Positions 35,696-45,656 of a stretch of 64,000 nucleotides of DNA are shown piece by piece. Each line of letters starts with the position of its first letter. The stretch's first letter is position 1. Below the pieces are notes generated by a model. It was not told where the DNA came from and did not search any database. It saw only the letters and a list, made by a program, of their open reading frames with translations. Origin of the DNA: Dolichospermum sp. FACHB-1091 (GTDB lineage: Bacteria > Cyanobacteriota > Cyanobacteriia > Cyanobacteriales > Nostocaceae); NCBI RefSeq assembly GCF_014697585.1, contig NZ_JACJSB010000022.1:1-64000 (forward strand), given 5' to 3'. Position numbers and translations under genes: made by a program.

Positions 35696-37540
35696 ATGAC
35701 TTCCAAATTCATACCTTCAACCGTGAAAATCTTCCAGGCTACAAATTTTTGGCAAAATAATCGCTTAATATTACGAGAATTTAAACACTTTCGATTGGTG
35801 GCAATTTTAGCTGTAGTATTTTCGGCTTTAGCTGCAAGTTTTGAAGGGTTTGGTTTAGGATTTTTGCTGGTATTTCTGCAAAGCTTAACCACTCCTGGCT
35901 CTGAACCTGTGAAAACAGGAATGGACTGGTTTGATATTTTGATCTTAGGAATTAATGCTTCAGCAACGGAAAGATTATATCGCATATCAGCTTTAATTGT
36001 TGTTACAACTTGTATGCGAGCATCCTTTAATTATATAGGACAGATTTGCATCCAGTTTAGTGAAATAAGTTTAGTAGATAATCTCCGACAACGAATTTTT
36101 CAACAGTTATCTGCTCAAAGTCTCAGTTATTTTAATCATAAAAAATCTGGAGATTTAGTTAATATTCTTACCAGTGAAATGGAGAGAATTAGGCAGATTT
36201 TTGGTGGACTAGCTTTTTTAATTACTAGAAGTTTTACACTCATTGTCTATTCTGTTTCCTTATTTATTCTTTCATGGAAACTTACTATAGTTTCTATTTT
36301 GCTATTTAGTCTTTTAGCGGTGGCATTATCCACACTCAATAAACAAATTAGAGAACGTAGTTTTGCTATTACTACGGCTAATGATAATTTTACTGCTAGG
36401 GTGCTAGAGTTTATCGAAGGTATTCGCACAATTCATGCTTTCTCTACTCAAGAATTTGAGCGAAAACGGTATTATCAAGCCAGTGAAAAAATAGTTAATA
36501 CTTGGAAAAGTGTTTATTGGATTTCTTTGATGGTTAAGCCTTTGGCTGAGAGTATATCTACACTAATTCTAATTAGTATGATTATTGTGGCTCTCGTCAC
36601 AGGCTTAATGAAAGTTTCGGCTTTATTAACTTTCTTTTTTGTACTGTTTCGCATTATCCCTATGACTCAAGATTTGAATGGAGTTGTAGCTTTTTTAAGT
36701 ACCCAAGCAGGAGCAGTAGAAAATATCAAAAATTTGTTAAAAACTGATGATAAAATCTACTTTCAAAATGGCACATTGAGATTTCCAGGTTTAAAAAGAT
36801 CAATTGATTTAGTATCTGTAGATTTCGATTATAGTTCTAATCAACGAGTTTTACATAATATTACTCTCTCAATTAAACAGGGTGAAGTGACGGCTCTTGT
36901 TGGTTCATCTGGGGCTGGAAAAACTACGCTTGCAGATTTAATTCCTCGCTTTCATGATGCAACTGACGGCTATATCTATATAGATGAAGTTGATATTCGC
37001 AAATTTGAAATAAATTCTCTTCGTTCCAAGATAGCAGTTGTTAGTCAGAATACATTTATTTTCAATACTTCTGTTGGGAAAAATATTGCCTATGGTACAC
37101 CAACAGCAACGGAAACAGAAATTAAGGAAGCTGCTAAACAGGCAAATGCTTTAGAATTTATTCTAGAAATGTCTGAAGGTTTTAATACACAATTAGGAGA
37201 TAGAGGTGTGCGGTTATCAGGAGGACAAAAACAAAGAATTGCGATCGCTCGCGCATTGCTAAAAAATCCCGAAATTCTGATTTTAGATGAAGCTACAAGT
37301 GCTTTAGATTCTATGTCTGAGCGGTTAATTCAAGAATCACTAGAAAAGCTATCTGTTGGCCGCACAGTAATTACTATTGCTCACCGTCTTTCTACTATTG
37401 CTAAAGCAGATAAAGTTGTAGTTTTAGAACAGGGAAGAATCGTTGAACAAGGTAAATATCAAGAACTTTTGGAACTCAAAGGTAAGCTTTGGCAATATCA
37501 CCAAATGCAGTATAAAATAAGTTCTAAATCTGACAGTTAA
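35696..37540 (+). CDS. hepA: HepA, ABC exporter for heterocyst envelope polysaccharide
   Basis: Half-transporter of 614 residues from the ATG at 35696 (a TTG five codons upstream is the alternative). Six membrane helices occupy about 1-325; the ATPase has Walker A VGSSGAGKTT, the LSGGQKQRIAIARALL signature, Walker B ILILDEATSALD and the switch histidine TIAHRLST. MsbA-like transporters of this type flip lipid-linked glycans. Context (hepC before, many glycosyltransferases around) identifies it as HepA, required in Anabaena PCC 7120 for the envelope polysaccharide that shields nitrogenase from oxygen. Confidence 0.88.
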   Translation: MTSKFIPSTVKIFQATNFWQNNRLILREFKHFRLVAILAVVFSALAASFEGFGLGFLLVFLQSLTTPGSEPVKTGMDWFDILILGINASATERLYRISALIVVTTCMRASFNYIGQICIQFSEISLVDNLRQRIFQQLSAQSLSYFNHKKSGDLVNILTSEMERIRQIFGGLAFLITRSFTLIVYSVSLFILSWKLTIVSILLFSLLAVALSTLNKQIRERSFAITTANDNFTARVLEFIEGIRTIHAFSTQEFERKRYYQASEKIVNTWKSVYWISLMVKPLAESISTLILISMIIVALVTGLMKVSALLTFFFVLFRIIPMTQDLNGVVAFLSTQAGAVENIKNLLKTDDKIYFQNGTLRFPGLKRSIDLVSVDFDYSSNQRVLHNITLSIKQGEVTALVGSSGAGKTTLADLIPRFHDATDGYIYIDEVDIRKFEINSLRSKIAVVSQNTFIFNTSVGKNIAYGTPTATETEIKEAAKQANALEFILEMSEGFNTQLGDRGVRLSGGQKQRIAIARALLKNPEILILDEATSALDSMSERLIQESLEKLSVGRTVITIAHRLSTIAKADKVVVLEQGRIVEQGKYQELLELKGKLWQYHQMQYKISSKSDS

Positions 37541-37607
37541 TATTAGTTAATCAATCATTAATCCGTTACGAGTTTACAAATTGTCAGCAATTATCATTTT
37601 CGAGCTA

Positions 37608-38594
37608 ATGTTAAATATTAATTCTCCTGAACCTCTGGTAAGCGTTATTATCCCTACCTATAATCGTCCAGAATATCTCAAACAAGCAATTTCTAGTGCT
37701 GTTCAACAAACTTATCAAAATTTAGAAATTATCGTTTCTGATAATTGTAGTTCTGAAAATCCTCAAGCACTGGTTGAATCATTTCAAGACTCACGCATCA
37801 AATTTCACCGACATCCAGAAAATATTGGGATGTTAGCTAATCAGTTTCATGGTTTTAAAATTGCACAAGGTAAATATATAGCTAGTCTCCATGATGATGA
37901 TATGTGGAATGAGGATTTTTTATCTAAACTTGTACCACATTTAGAAGTAAATCCTCATTTAATTCTGGCATTTTGTGACCAATATATTATAGATGGTGAT
38001 AGTAAAATTAATGTAGCTGCAACTGAAAACAATACCCGCAGTTATAAACGGGATAAAATCACTCCCGGAGTTCATGAAAATTTTACTCACATTGGCTTAA
38101 TTGATAAAAGTATTCCCACTGCGGCTGCTTGTGTAATTAGAAATGGTGTCCTAAATTGGGATGATATTCCGGTAGAAGTTGACGGAATGTGGGATTTATA
38201 TTTAACTTACCTTTGTTGTATTTCTGGCTATGGAGTTTACTATGTTCCTGAAAAATTAACCAAATATCGAGAGCATGAACAAACTGATACTATGCTTAGT
38301 GGTAGTCGCAATGTTCAAGCAAAAATCCGTAAAGGTAAAAGTGAGATATTCTGTTATCAAACCTTTATTGAAGATCAACGGTTACAGGAATTTAAGTCCT
38401 ACTTTAAAACCAAATTGTTAGAAGCTAATACAACTTTAGGAATTGGGTTATTGCGCGATCAAAAAATCACAGATGCTCGCCGTTATTTTTGGCAAACTTT
38501 AAGTGAAAATAAATTCAATTTGCGAACTTTAGTAGCTTTAACTATAAGTTTTATTCCTACCAATTTAACGAATAAAATTTGGAAGATTTCATAA
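37608..38594 (+). CDS. Glycosyltransferase family 2
   Basis: 328 residues from the ATG at 37608. Classic GT2 start: PLVSVIIPTYNRPEYLKQAI, then NLEIIVSDNCSSENP and the metal site LHDDDMW (about residue 92). A shorter frame is preferred to the TTG 27 bases upstream. The C-terminal 60 residues are helical and weakly hydrophobic. It follows hepA by 67 bases without a terminator, so it is likely to be in the hepA transcript. Confidence 0.9.
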   Translation: MLNINSPEPLVSVIIPTYNRPEYLKQAISSAVQQTYQNLEIIVSDNCSSENPQALVESFQDSRIKFHRHPENIGMLANQFHGFKIAQGKYIASLHDDDMWNEDFLSKLVPHLEVNPHLILAFCDQYIIDGDSKINVAATENNTRSYKRDKITPGVHENFTHIGLIDKSIPTAAACVIRNGVLNWDDIPVEVDGMWDLYLTYLCCISGYGVYYVPEKLTKYREHEQTDTMLSGSRNVQAKIRKGKSEIFCYQTFIEDQRLQEFKSYFKTKLLEANTTLGIGLLRDQKITDARRYFWQTLSENKFNLRTLVALTISFIPTNLTNKIWKIS

Positions 38595-38619
38595 TTTAGT
38601 AAATGCAGAGAGGTTATGA

Positions 38620-39822
38620 GTGAAAATTTGTATTGTTACTCACAAAATTAAAAAAGGTGATGGTCAAGGAAGAGTTAATTATGAAGTAGCTCAAGAAGCA
38701 ATTCGTCGGGGTCATCATCTGACATTATTAGCTAGTGAAATTGCTCCAGAGTTAGCAGAAAATAGTGCTGTTAATTGTATTTATATCCCAGTAGAATGCT
38801 ATCCTACGGAATTTCTCCGCAATTTCATCTTTGCTAAAAAAAGTGCCGATTGGTTGCGTAAAAATCGAGCTAATTTGGATTTAATTAAAGTCAATGGCGC
38901 GATTACTATGGGGGCAACTGATGTGAATGCTGTACATTTTGTGCATGGTTCATGGTTAAAATCGCCTGTGCATATTTCCCATAACCGTAAAGATTTGTAC
39001 GGATTATATCAATGGTTATTTACTGCGGCTAATGCTTATTGGGAAAAACAAGCTTTTTGCCAATCTAAAATTATTATTGCTGTCTCAGAAAAAGTTGCCC
39101 AAGAATTAGTAAATATTGGTATACCTCGTTCACAAATTCGGGTGGTTGCTAATGGTGTAGACTTACAAGAATTTGCTCCCGGTGTCAGTTCTCGGACGGC
39201 ATTAGGATTACCTGAAAATGTCAATTTGGCCTTATTTGCGGGCGATATTCGGATTTCCCGGAAGAACTTAGATACTGTACTTCATGCTTTGGTAAAAGTT
39301 CCCGAATTACATTTAGCAGTTGTCGGTGGTACTCAAGATAGCCCTTATCCGGCAATGGCAAAAGCATTAAATATTAGTGAACGAGTGCATTTTTTAGGTT
39401 ATCGCCATGATATGCCCCAAATTCAACGGGCATCAGATTTATTTGTGTTTCCGTCCCGTTATGAACCCTTTGGACTTGTAGTGATTGAAGCGATGGCTTC
39501 AGGTTTGCCCGTGATTACTGCCACTACTACTGGTGCGGCTGATTTACTCAATCCTGACTGTGGCATCGTTTTAGAAGATTGTGATGATGTTAATGCTTTA
39601 GCTGATGCGCTTGGGTTGTTAAATAGCGATCGCTCACTGCGTCAACAAATGGGTAAAGTTGCCCGTACTATTGCTGAACAATATAGCTGGTCAACAATGG
39701 CACAAACCTATTTAAATATATTTGAGGAGTTAATCACCCATGAGAAACACAGTTCTCATCCCCACCTATCGCCGTCCTCAAGACCTAGCCCGCTGTCTGA
39801 AAGCACTGCAACAGCAAACTAA
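38620..39822 (+). CDS. Glycosyltransferase family 4
   Basis: 400 residues from GTG at 38620, preceded by GAGAGG. GT-B features: KICIVTHKIKKGDGQGRVNYE at the N-terminus, VVANGVDLQEF, LFAGDIRISRKNLDTV, and VFPSRYEPFGLVVIEAMASGLPV holding the E-x7-E donor motif. The normal fold ends near residue 375; the last ~28 residues (Ser/Pro/His-rich) are read out of frame across the start of the next gene, an 83-base overlap, so the natural stop may have been lost by a small indel. Confidence 0.88.
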   Translation: MKICIVTHKIKKGDGQGRVNYEVAQEAIRRGHHLTLLASEIAPELAENSAVNCIYIPVECYPTEFLRNFIFAKKSADWLRKNRANLDLIKVNGAITMGATDVNAVHFVHGSWLKSPVHISHNRKDLYGLYQWLFTAANAYWEKQAFCQSKIIIAVSEKVAQELVNIGIPRSQIRVVANGVDLQEFAPGVSSRTALGLPENVNLALFAGDIRISRKNLDTVLHALVKVPELHLAVVGGTQDSPYPAMAKALNISERVHFLGYRHDMPQIQRASDLFVFPSRYEPFGLVVIEAMASGLPVITATTTGAADLLNPDCGIVLEDCDDVNALADALGLLNSDRSLRQQMGKVARTIAEQYSWSTMAQTYLNIFEELITHEKHSSHPHLSPSSRPSPLSESTATAN

Positions 39823-40702
39823 ATCCGTTGATCAGGCGATCGTTGTTGTCAGAGATACAGACACAGAAACCCAGCAATTCCTCGGACAATTCCCTCCCCA
39901 CCTCCTCCCGTTAGAAATTGTCACCGTTACCCAGCCGGGAGTCGTCGCCGCCCTCAACGCCGGACTGTCACAAGTACAGGGAGACATTGTTTCCATTACT
40001 GATGACGATGCAGCCCCCCATCCAGACTGGTTAGTTAAAATTAATACCCATTTCTTGGCTGATCCTCAGATTGGTGGCGTTGGTGGCCGTGATTGGGTTT
40101 ATCAAGGGGGAAAACTAGAAGACAAATCCCAACCAGTTGTTGGTAAATTACAATGGTTTGGGCGCGTTATAGGCAACCATCATTTAGGAATTGGCGCACC
40201 CCGTGAGGTTGATGTTCTTAAAGGTGTGAATATGAGCTTTCGCACCCAAGCGATTGGAGAATTACGCTTTGACGACAGGATGAAAGGAACAGGCGCACAA
40301 GTACATTTTGAAATGTCCTTTGTTCTCACCCTAAAACGAGCCGGTTGGAAAATGATTTATGATCCTAGTATTGCAGTAGATCACTATCCAGCCCAACGAT
40401 TTGATGAAGATCAACGCCACAATTTCAACGACCTTGCATTAATTAACTTAGTTCACAACGAAACCTTAATTTTATTAGAACATTTTTCTCCCCTGCGTCA
40501 AATTGTATTTTTATCCTGGTCAATTTTAGTTGGGACAAGGGAAAGTTTAGGAATATGTCAATGGTTAAGATTATTTCCCAAACAAGGGCAACTTGCTAGT
40601 AAAAAATTCCTTGCATCCTTGCAGGGAAGATGGCTAGGATATCAAAAATATAGAATGAACTCTCAAAAATTTGACATTAAAAAACAACATTTTGGCTATT
40701 AA
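39740..40702 (+). CDS. Glycosyltransferase family 2
   Basis: 320 residues. ATG at 39740 follows GAGGAG at 39724-39729; TVLIPTYRRPQDLARCLKAL and SITDDDAAPHPDW carry the donor and metal sites, and GVNMSFR with RFDDRMKGTGAQVHFE forms the acceptor region. Related to rhamnosyltransferase-like GT2 enzymes of O-antigen clusters. It overlaps the preceding gene by 83 bases in another frame. G+C is higher in its first third than in nearby genes. Confidence 0.9.
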   Translation: MRNTVLIPTYRRPQDLARCLKALQQQTKSVDQAIVVVRDTDTETQQFLGQFPPHLLPLEIVTVTQPGVVAALNAGLSQVQGDIVSITDDDAAPHPDWLVKINTHFLADPQIGGVGGRDWVYQGGKLEDKSQPVVGKLQWFGRVIGNHHLGIGAPREVDVLKGVNMSFRTQAIGELRFDDRMKGTGAQVHFEMSFVLTLKRAGWKMIYDPSIAVDHYPAQRFDEDQRHNFNDLALINLVHNETLILLEHFSPLRQIVFLSWSILVGTRESLGICQWLRLFPKQGQLASKKFLASLQGRWLGYQKYRMNSQKFDIKKQHFGY

Positions 40703-40714
40703 CTATCCCACCCA

Positions 40715-40746
40715 AATCCCCGACTTCTTCAAGAAGTTGGGGATCT
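40715..40746. repeat. ATCCCCGACTTCTT palindrome, copy 3
   Basis: AATCCCCGACTTCTTC and AAGAAGTTGGGGATCT pair almost perfectly. It begins 13 bases after a stop codon and could work as a transcript end or stabiliser; only TATTT follows. Confidence 0.8.
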
Positions 40747-40785
40747 ATTTCCTAACTAAACTTTTTATAGAATATTCAGATAAAA

Positions 40786-42210
40786 ATGATTTCTAAACCA
40801 CTACTTTTCAATACTGTTTTAAAAGAACAATTTTCTCCCCAAGATCGATCAGCCCAAAGTTGGATAATCATCCTTGGTTTTATCTTTCTAATGGCAGCTT
40901 GCTACTTTACTAGTACAGGCAGTTTGCGCCTCGTTTATCCCGCCAGTGCCTTTCTAGTAGCCGTGTTTTTGTACTTACGGCATCCCATCCACTATATCGG
41001 CTTCACCTGGTGGATATGGTTTCTCACCCCCTTGATTACTCGTTTAGTTGACTATAAAATTGGCTGGGACCCCACCAGACAAATGTTAATTGCACCTTAT
41101 TTAGTCGTATTCCTGACTATATTCACCTTTTTAAAACATCTACCTAGTAGTCTTCGTCAAGGGGGACTGCCATTTCTCTTAGCAGCCATAGGAGTTTCTT
41201 ATGGATGTTTAATAGGTTTAATTTACAATCAACCACTCCCTGTAGTTCGGAGTTTCTTAGATTGGTTAAGTCCGATAATTTTTGCTTTTCACCTCTTTTC
41301 TAATTGGCGAGATTATCCCAGTTATCGTCAACATCTGCAAAGAACATTTATTTGGTGTGTACTCATCCTTGGTGCTTACGGTGTCTATCAATTTGTTGTC
41401 GCTCCTGAATGGGATAGATATTGGCTAATCCAATCGAAAATGTTTACTAGCGCTGGACACCCTATCCCTTTTGGAATGCGAGTTTGGAGTACCTTGCACT
41501 CACCCGGACCATTTGGGACTGTAATGCAAGCTGGTTTACTATTATTATTTACTAGCACTGGTCCGTTAATTTTCCCTGCTTCTGCTCTGGGTTATTTATC
41601 ATTTTTACTTTCCCAAGTGCGGACAAGTTGGGGCGGCTGGTTGCTAGGAATAATTATGATTTTTGGTTCAGTAAAACCTAAAATTCAAATGCGATTAATT
41701 ACCATAATTTTAGTAATGTCAATCTGCGTTATTCCCTTGGTGACTATCGAACCGCTTTCTAAAGTTATTACCACTCGATTTGAAAGTTTTTCCAATCTCG
41801 AACGAGATGGTAGTTTTAGAGATAGATCCGCAACTTATGACAGAAACCTGGGTTTAGCCCTTTCTAATGTTGTCGGTAACGGCTTTGGAAATATCTGGAA
41901 AGTGAATGAAAAAACTGGACAAATAGAGGTAGTTGTTATTGATAGCGGCATTTTAGATATGTTTTTTACCTTGGGTTGGATTGGTGCTATACCCTATATT
42001 AGTGGGTTGGTATTAATGCTAATTACCGTTAGTAATTATACAGAAGGTCGTTTTGATAGTTTTCTCAGTGCTGCCCGCGCTATTGGTATCAGTTCTTGCG
42101 CCCAGTTAATTATTTATAGCGGGATGCTGAGTATTGCAGGGATGATTATGTGGGGATTTTTGGCAATGGCTATGGCAGGTCATAAATACTATAGCAGACC
42201 ACATAGTTGA
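40786..42210 (+). CDS. O-antigen ligase/polymerase-like membrane protein
   Basis: 474 residues with about ten membrane helices and a large external loop (about 205-260, with HSPGPFG). The LSQVRTSWGGWLLGI and SNLERDGSFRDRSATYDRNLGLALSN segments resemble the RT.W and loop motifs of the Wzy_C/WaaL family. It would polymerise or transfer lipid-linked repeat units outside the membrane. It completes the set synthesis, chain length, export and polymerisation. The symbol wzy is not used because the group is too variable to name by eye. Confidence 0.8.
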   Translation: MISKPLLFNTVLKEQFSPQDRSAQSWIIILGFIFLMAACYFTSTGSLRLVYPASAFLVAVFLYLRHPIHYIGFTWWIWFLTPLITRLVDYKIGWDPTRQMLIAPYLVVFLTIFTFLKHLPSSLRQGGLPFLLAAIGVSYGCLIGLIYNQPLPVVRSFLDWLSPIIFAFHLFSNWRDYPSYRQHLQRTFIWCVLILGAYGVYQFVVAPEWDRYWLIQSKMFTSAGHPIPFGMRVWSTLHSPGPFGTVMQAGLLLLFTSTGPLIFPASALGYLSFLLSQVRTSWGGWLLGIIMIFGSVKPKIQMRLITIILVMSICVIPLVTIEPLSKVITTRFESFSNLERDGSFRDRSATYDRNLGLALSNVVGNGFGNIWKVNEKTGQIEVVVIDSGILDMFFTLGWIGAIPYISGLVLMLITVSNYTEGRFDSFLSAARAIGISSCAQLIIYSGMLSIAGMIMWGFLAMAMAGHKYYSRPHS

Positions 42211-42226
42211 ATTAAAACCTGAAGGT

Positions 42227-42299
42227 GGGGAAATAAAAGAAATTGCCTTATTTGCTCCTTTGTGCGATGACACCACAGAGGAGTTATAATTATTATGAT
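42227..42299 (+). pseudogene. Remnant of a second copy of the gene at 42389
   Basis: About 58 of 73 bases match 42764-42836, the end of the gene at 42389 plus the start of the PIN-like gene. It can be read as EIKEIALFAPLCDDTTEEL and stop, against EMKEIGLFTLLFDGKTEEL in the intact gene. It even keeps GAGGAGTTATAATTATTATG. It is the tail of a lost homologue. Confidence 0.7.
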
Positions 42300-42388
42300 C
42301 ACATTTTCTTGATAAATTGTGATAAAATCTAGTACAAATATTTCCTGTCTGAAAAGTAGTTGAACTATTAAACAAGAGGTAAAATACA

Positions 42389-42823
42389 ATGTTAAAAATA
42401 CAACTTCCAACTGTAATTGATTTTCAACCAGCAATTGCTGCTAAAGATAAAGATGATAAATCTATTTTGATGATAGATGTGAGATTTTCCGCTATGTATT
42501 CTTCCCCGAATATTAATATCTTAAAAATGGAACAATACCAGCATATTCCTTTTTTAATGTTTGTTAATTCTAATGTCATGAGAATCTTTAAGAGTCCGAC
42601 TTTTACAGAAGTAGCAAGATTGGACACTAAAAATGTTTTAGAGCATTATGATGCAGGCCGTATTGAAGGCATCATCTATCAATCTACTTTAATAACTTTA
42701 ACTCAATCATGGTTAAGAGATTTAGCTTATCATTGGAAAAGTGAAACCCCCCCTTACATTAAGGAAATGAAGGAAATTGGCTTATTTACTCTTTTGTTTG
42801 ATGGTAAAACAGAGGAGTTATAA
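42389..42823 (+). CDS. Uncharacterised protein, partner of PIN-like gene
   Basis: 144 residues, GAGG 11 bases before ATG. I do not recognise a named domain. It has a mixed alpha/beta pattern (ILMIDVRFSAMYSSP, HIPFLMFVNSNVMRIF, TEVARLDTKNVLEHYD) and no membrane segment. It is 5 bases before a PIN-domain-like gene and shares its ribosome-binding region, the usual layout of antitoxin then toxin. A second, lost copy of its end lies just upstream. An antitoxin role is therefore inference from position only. Confidence 0.6.
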   Translation: MLKIQLPTVIDFQPAIAAKDKDDKSILMIDVRFSAMYSSPNINILKMEQYQHIPFLMFVNSNVMRIFKSPTFTEVARLDTKNVLEHYDAGRIEGIIYQSTLITLTQSWLRDLAYHWKSETPPYIKEMKEIGLFTLLFDGKTEEL

Positions 42824-42828
42824 TTATT

Positions 42829-43059
42829 ATGATTATTTATTTAGAAACTAATTCAATTATGGCAATTGCCAAAGGAAGAAACAAAGAATTAGAAGATTTT
42901 GTCCATCATTCTTCAGAAAACTTAAAATTTGTTATTCCTAGTATTTGTTTAATGGAAACTCTGGTAGCGATAGAAAGAGAAGAAAAACGTAGTCAATCTT
43001 TTTCTCAAACTATTCAAAAGATAGAGGAAATCTGTTTTTTACCAAATTATTGGGTCTGA
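42829..43059 (+). pseudogene. PIN-domain-like toxin, truncated
   Basis: 76 codons reading MIIYLETNSIMAIAKGRNKEL and on, with the first PIN acidic position replaced (YLETN where the family has YLDTN) and VIPSICLMETLVAIE giving the second acidic residue. Full PIN proteins are about 130 or more residues; the last third, with the other acidic residues, is missing after a TGA at 43057. It is probably a dead toxin next to its former antitoxin. Confidence 0.6.
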
Positions 43060-43108
43060 ACATATCTGGAAAAATCTTAAATTATCTAACTCTTTAAATT
43101 TTATTTAA

Positions 43109-43435
43109 ACAGAAATATTTACTGAATTAAACGTAAATAGCCAAGATATAAATACCAACAGCTTATTAAATCAATCCCTAGAATTATTTAATCAAAAACG
43201 CTGCTTAATTATTCTCGATAACCTTGAAAAAGAGATATTATTAAAAATCAGTCAAAATGAGCAACCTATATCTAGAGATGAGATAAAACAGCTTTTATCA
43301 TTGTCATCAATGGATATAATTAAAGGGTTACAATCATTAACAAGAAGATTTTTAGTAACCAAATTAGAAAATGATCAAAAACTATATACTCTCTCTGCCG
43401 TTTTTAAAGAATATCTAAGAATTTATCATCATTAA
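43109..43435 (+). pseudogene. Remnant of a STAND (NB-ARC-like) ATPase, internally deleted
   Basis: An open frame without a start codon. It reads SLELFNQKRCLIILDNLE, the Walker B region of NB-ARC/STAND ATPases, and then jumps straight to ILLKISQNEQPISRDEIKQL...VFKEYL, the winged-helix domain that in full proteins lies some 150 residues later. There is no P-loop. The stop is TAA at 43433. The remaining bases to 43568 show nothing. Confidence 0.6.
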
Positions 43436-43568
43436 TCATACTCCCTTCCTCTTGCTATTGGCATCTGGACTGTGAGAAAATTATTTATGCAGCATCTCAG
43501 CACAAAAGCCTATGGACTGATAGAATGTGTTCACTTTCATAGCTAAGTTGCTTGTAAACGGGGTATTT

Positions 43569-44450
43569 ATGAATCAAATTCATCGGGTGGCGATTGTCGG
43601 CGGAAATCACGGTAATGAGTTAATGGGAGTTTACTTGGTGAAAAAGTTTCAGCAATATCCCCATTTAATTCATCGAGGCAGTTTTGAAACTTTATCATTA
43701 CTTGGTAATCCTAAAGCTATTGCTGCACGGACAAGATATATTGATACGGATCTGAATCGTTGCTTTAATCAAGATAAATTATCAAGTTCAAATATCTCAA
43801 GTTATGAAGAATTAAGGGCGCGAGAAATTCAACAAATATTACAACCAGAAAATCAAGAATCTGTAGATACAATTATTGACTTACATACAACTACTGCCAA
43901 TATGGGATTATGTATTATTCTGGGAAATTGGCATCCTTTCCTGCTCAAATTAGCTGCTGATTTGAGTGCAATTAATCCTTTGGTGAAGGTTTATATTCAT
44001 GAACAACCTCAAGGTAGTGGTTTTCTACGTTCTTTGTGTGATTTGGGTTTTGCAATTGAAGTTGGTGCTGTACCTCAAGGGATTTTAAATGCGGAATTAT
44101 TTCAACAGACTGAACAACTTATTTATAGTGTTTTAGATTATTTTGAAGACTATAATCAAGGAAAAGATTTGCCAAAAAATAATACACTAACAGTTTATAA
44201 ATCAATTGGTGTGATTGATTATCCAAGAAATGAAGTAGGGGAAATTCAGGCCATGATTCATCCCCAACTTCAGTTCCAGGATTATGAACCTTTGCATCCT
44301 GGTGATCCTATTTTTATGACTTTCACAGGAGAAGAAATTTTCTATCAAGGAAATTCTACTGTTTATCCGATCTTTATTAATGAAGCTGCCTATTATGAGA
44401 AAGGAATTGCGATGCACATTAGCGAAAAAGAATTAATTAAGATTGGCTAA
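43569..44450 (+). CDS. Aspartoacylase (AspA/AstE family)
   Basis: Zinc amidohydrolase of 293 residues from ATG at 43569 ([20 protein letters not shown]); an upstream ATG is in frame but gives a hydrophobic leader foreign to the family. Zinc ligands are in GGNHGNE and in IIDLHTT (about residue 103); DTDLNRCF is the family arginine loop and [11 protein letters not shown] the catalytic glutamate. It splits N-acyl-aspartate to aspartate and an acid. Cyanobacterial members are common but untested. The last 18 bases overlap the convergent glycosyltransferase gene. Confidence 0.88.
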   Translation: MNQIHRVAIVGGNHGNELMGVYLVKKFQQYPHLIHRGSFETLSLLGNPKAIAARTRYIDTDLNRCFNQDKLSSSNISSYEELRAREIQQILQPENQESVDTIIDLHTTTANMGLCIILGNWHPFLLKLAADLSAINPLVKVYIHEQPQGSGFLRSLCDLGFAIEVGAVPQGILNAELFQQTEQLIYSVLDYFEDYNQGKDLPKNNTLTVYKSIGVIDYPRNEVGEIQAMIHPQLQFQDYEPLHPGDPIFMTFTGEEIFYQGNSTVYPIFINEAAYYEKGIAMHISEKELIKIG

Positions 44451-45542
44451 TTCTCTGGTTTCCATGACTCTGATGATATTGTCTTTTCTCATTAATTCAC
44501 GATATATGGTTAGTGTTTCTTCATTGACTCTTGCTGCACTAAATCTTTCTAGATTTTGTTGGGCGCGGAATTTCCACCGATCTAAACGTTGGCGATCGCT
44601 CAATAATTGTGTCAAAGTATTAGCTAAGGCTGGAATGTCCTTGGGTGGCACTAAAATCCCCGCTTGACTATGATCTAAAGTCTCAGGAATACCATCTACA
44701 TCACTGGCTATAATCGCACAACCAGCTTCCCGCGCTTCCGTTAGCACCAAGCCAAAAGATTCACAATGTGAAGCCAGAACAAAGATATCTGTGGCTAACA
44801 TATAGCGTTGTGGTTCTGGTTGGAATCCTTCAAAATGAATGCGATTATTTAAGGTTGTATTTTTCACCATAGCCTCAAACAAAGGACGATCTGGTCCATC
44901 TCCTACTAAATATAAATGTGCTTGCGGAAAGTCTATGGAAACTATTTTAAATGCCTCAATTAACTCATAAATACCTTTGCGAGTATACATCCCAGCCACA
45001 GTAGTTATAGATGGATGTGGCATTTCTACTGGTTGATAATCTTGAAGTTTTTTATGTCGAGGACTTCCTAAAGTTCCATTACTAACTACTCGTAACTTTT
45101 GAGGTGGAATACCCCGTTTAATCATTGAATTAGCCACTGCATTACTAACTGCAATTACCTGGTCAGCTAATCCCATGAGGATAGCACTATCTTGAAATTC
45201 ATTATGGACAGTAGAAACTAAATGATATTCTCGATTTTTTCTAAAAATTCCCGCTAAAATTGCTCCTGTCATCATGTGTACATGAACAATATCCGGTTGA
45301 AACTCTCTAATGATTTGGCGATAATTCCAAGTAGCTTTAATCAGATTTAATGGTGTCCGACATTGATTGAAATAAAAATGTTCAACACCATAATCTGCTA
45401 ATAATGTTTCATATTCCCCACCAACAGAAGCTACAGCAATATCCAGACCACTTTTTGCCTGTAAACAAGCTAAGTCTATGGCTACATTAACAATACCATT
45501 GCCGATTTTTTGAATATGATTAGTAATATGTAAAATCCGCAT
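44433..45542 (-). CDS. Glycosyltransferase family 4
   Basis: 369 residues. [35 protein letters not shown] and RVVSNGTLG in the N-terminal half; [28 protein letters not shown] and the donor motif [20 protein letters not shown] in the C-terminal half. A lipopolysaccharide-type retaining enzyme. It is transcribed away from the main island, with the PIG-L gene upstream in the same direction 114 bases away. Confidence 0.9.
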   Translation of the reverse strand: MRILHITNHIQKIGNGIVNVAIDLACLQAKSGLDIAVASVGGEYETLLADYGVEHFYFNQCRTPLNLIKATWNYRQIIREFQPDIVHVHMMTGAILAGIFRKNREYHLVSTVHNEFQDSAILMGLADQVIAVSNAVANSMIKRGIPPQKLRVVSNGTLGSPRHKKLQDYQPVEMPHPSITTVAGMYTRKGIYELIEAFKIVSIDFPQAHLYLVGDGPDRPLFEAMVKNTTLNNRIHFEGFQPEPQRYMLATDIFVLASHCESFGLVLTEAREAGCAIIASDVDGIPETLDHSQAGILVPPKDIPALANTLTQLLSDRQRLDRWKFRAQQNLERFSAARVNEETLTIYRELMRKDNIIRVMETRELANLN

Positions 45543-45656
45543 TTAACTCTTCTCCACTGTAATTATTTACGGTTAATTTAATCTGAACATTACTGAGGTA
45601 ACTAGTAGATTAGTAGAGTGCATTAGATATGAAAAATATGTTCTTTTGAGATAATA

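Noticed and set aside
42106-42434. Two minus-strand frames of 81-89 codons
   Set aside because: Antisense to the end of the membrane protein gene and to the antitoxin-like remnant; composition typical of shadow frames.
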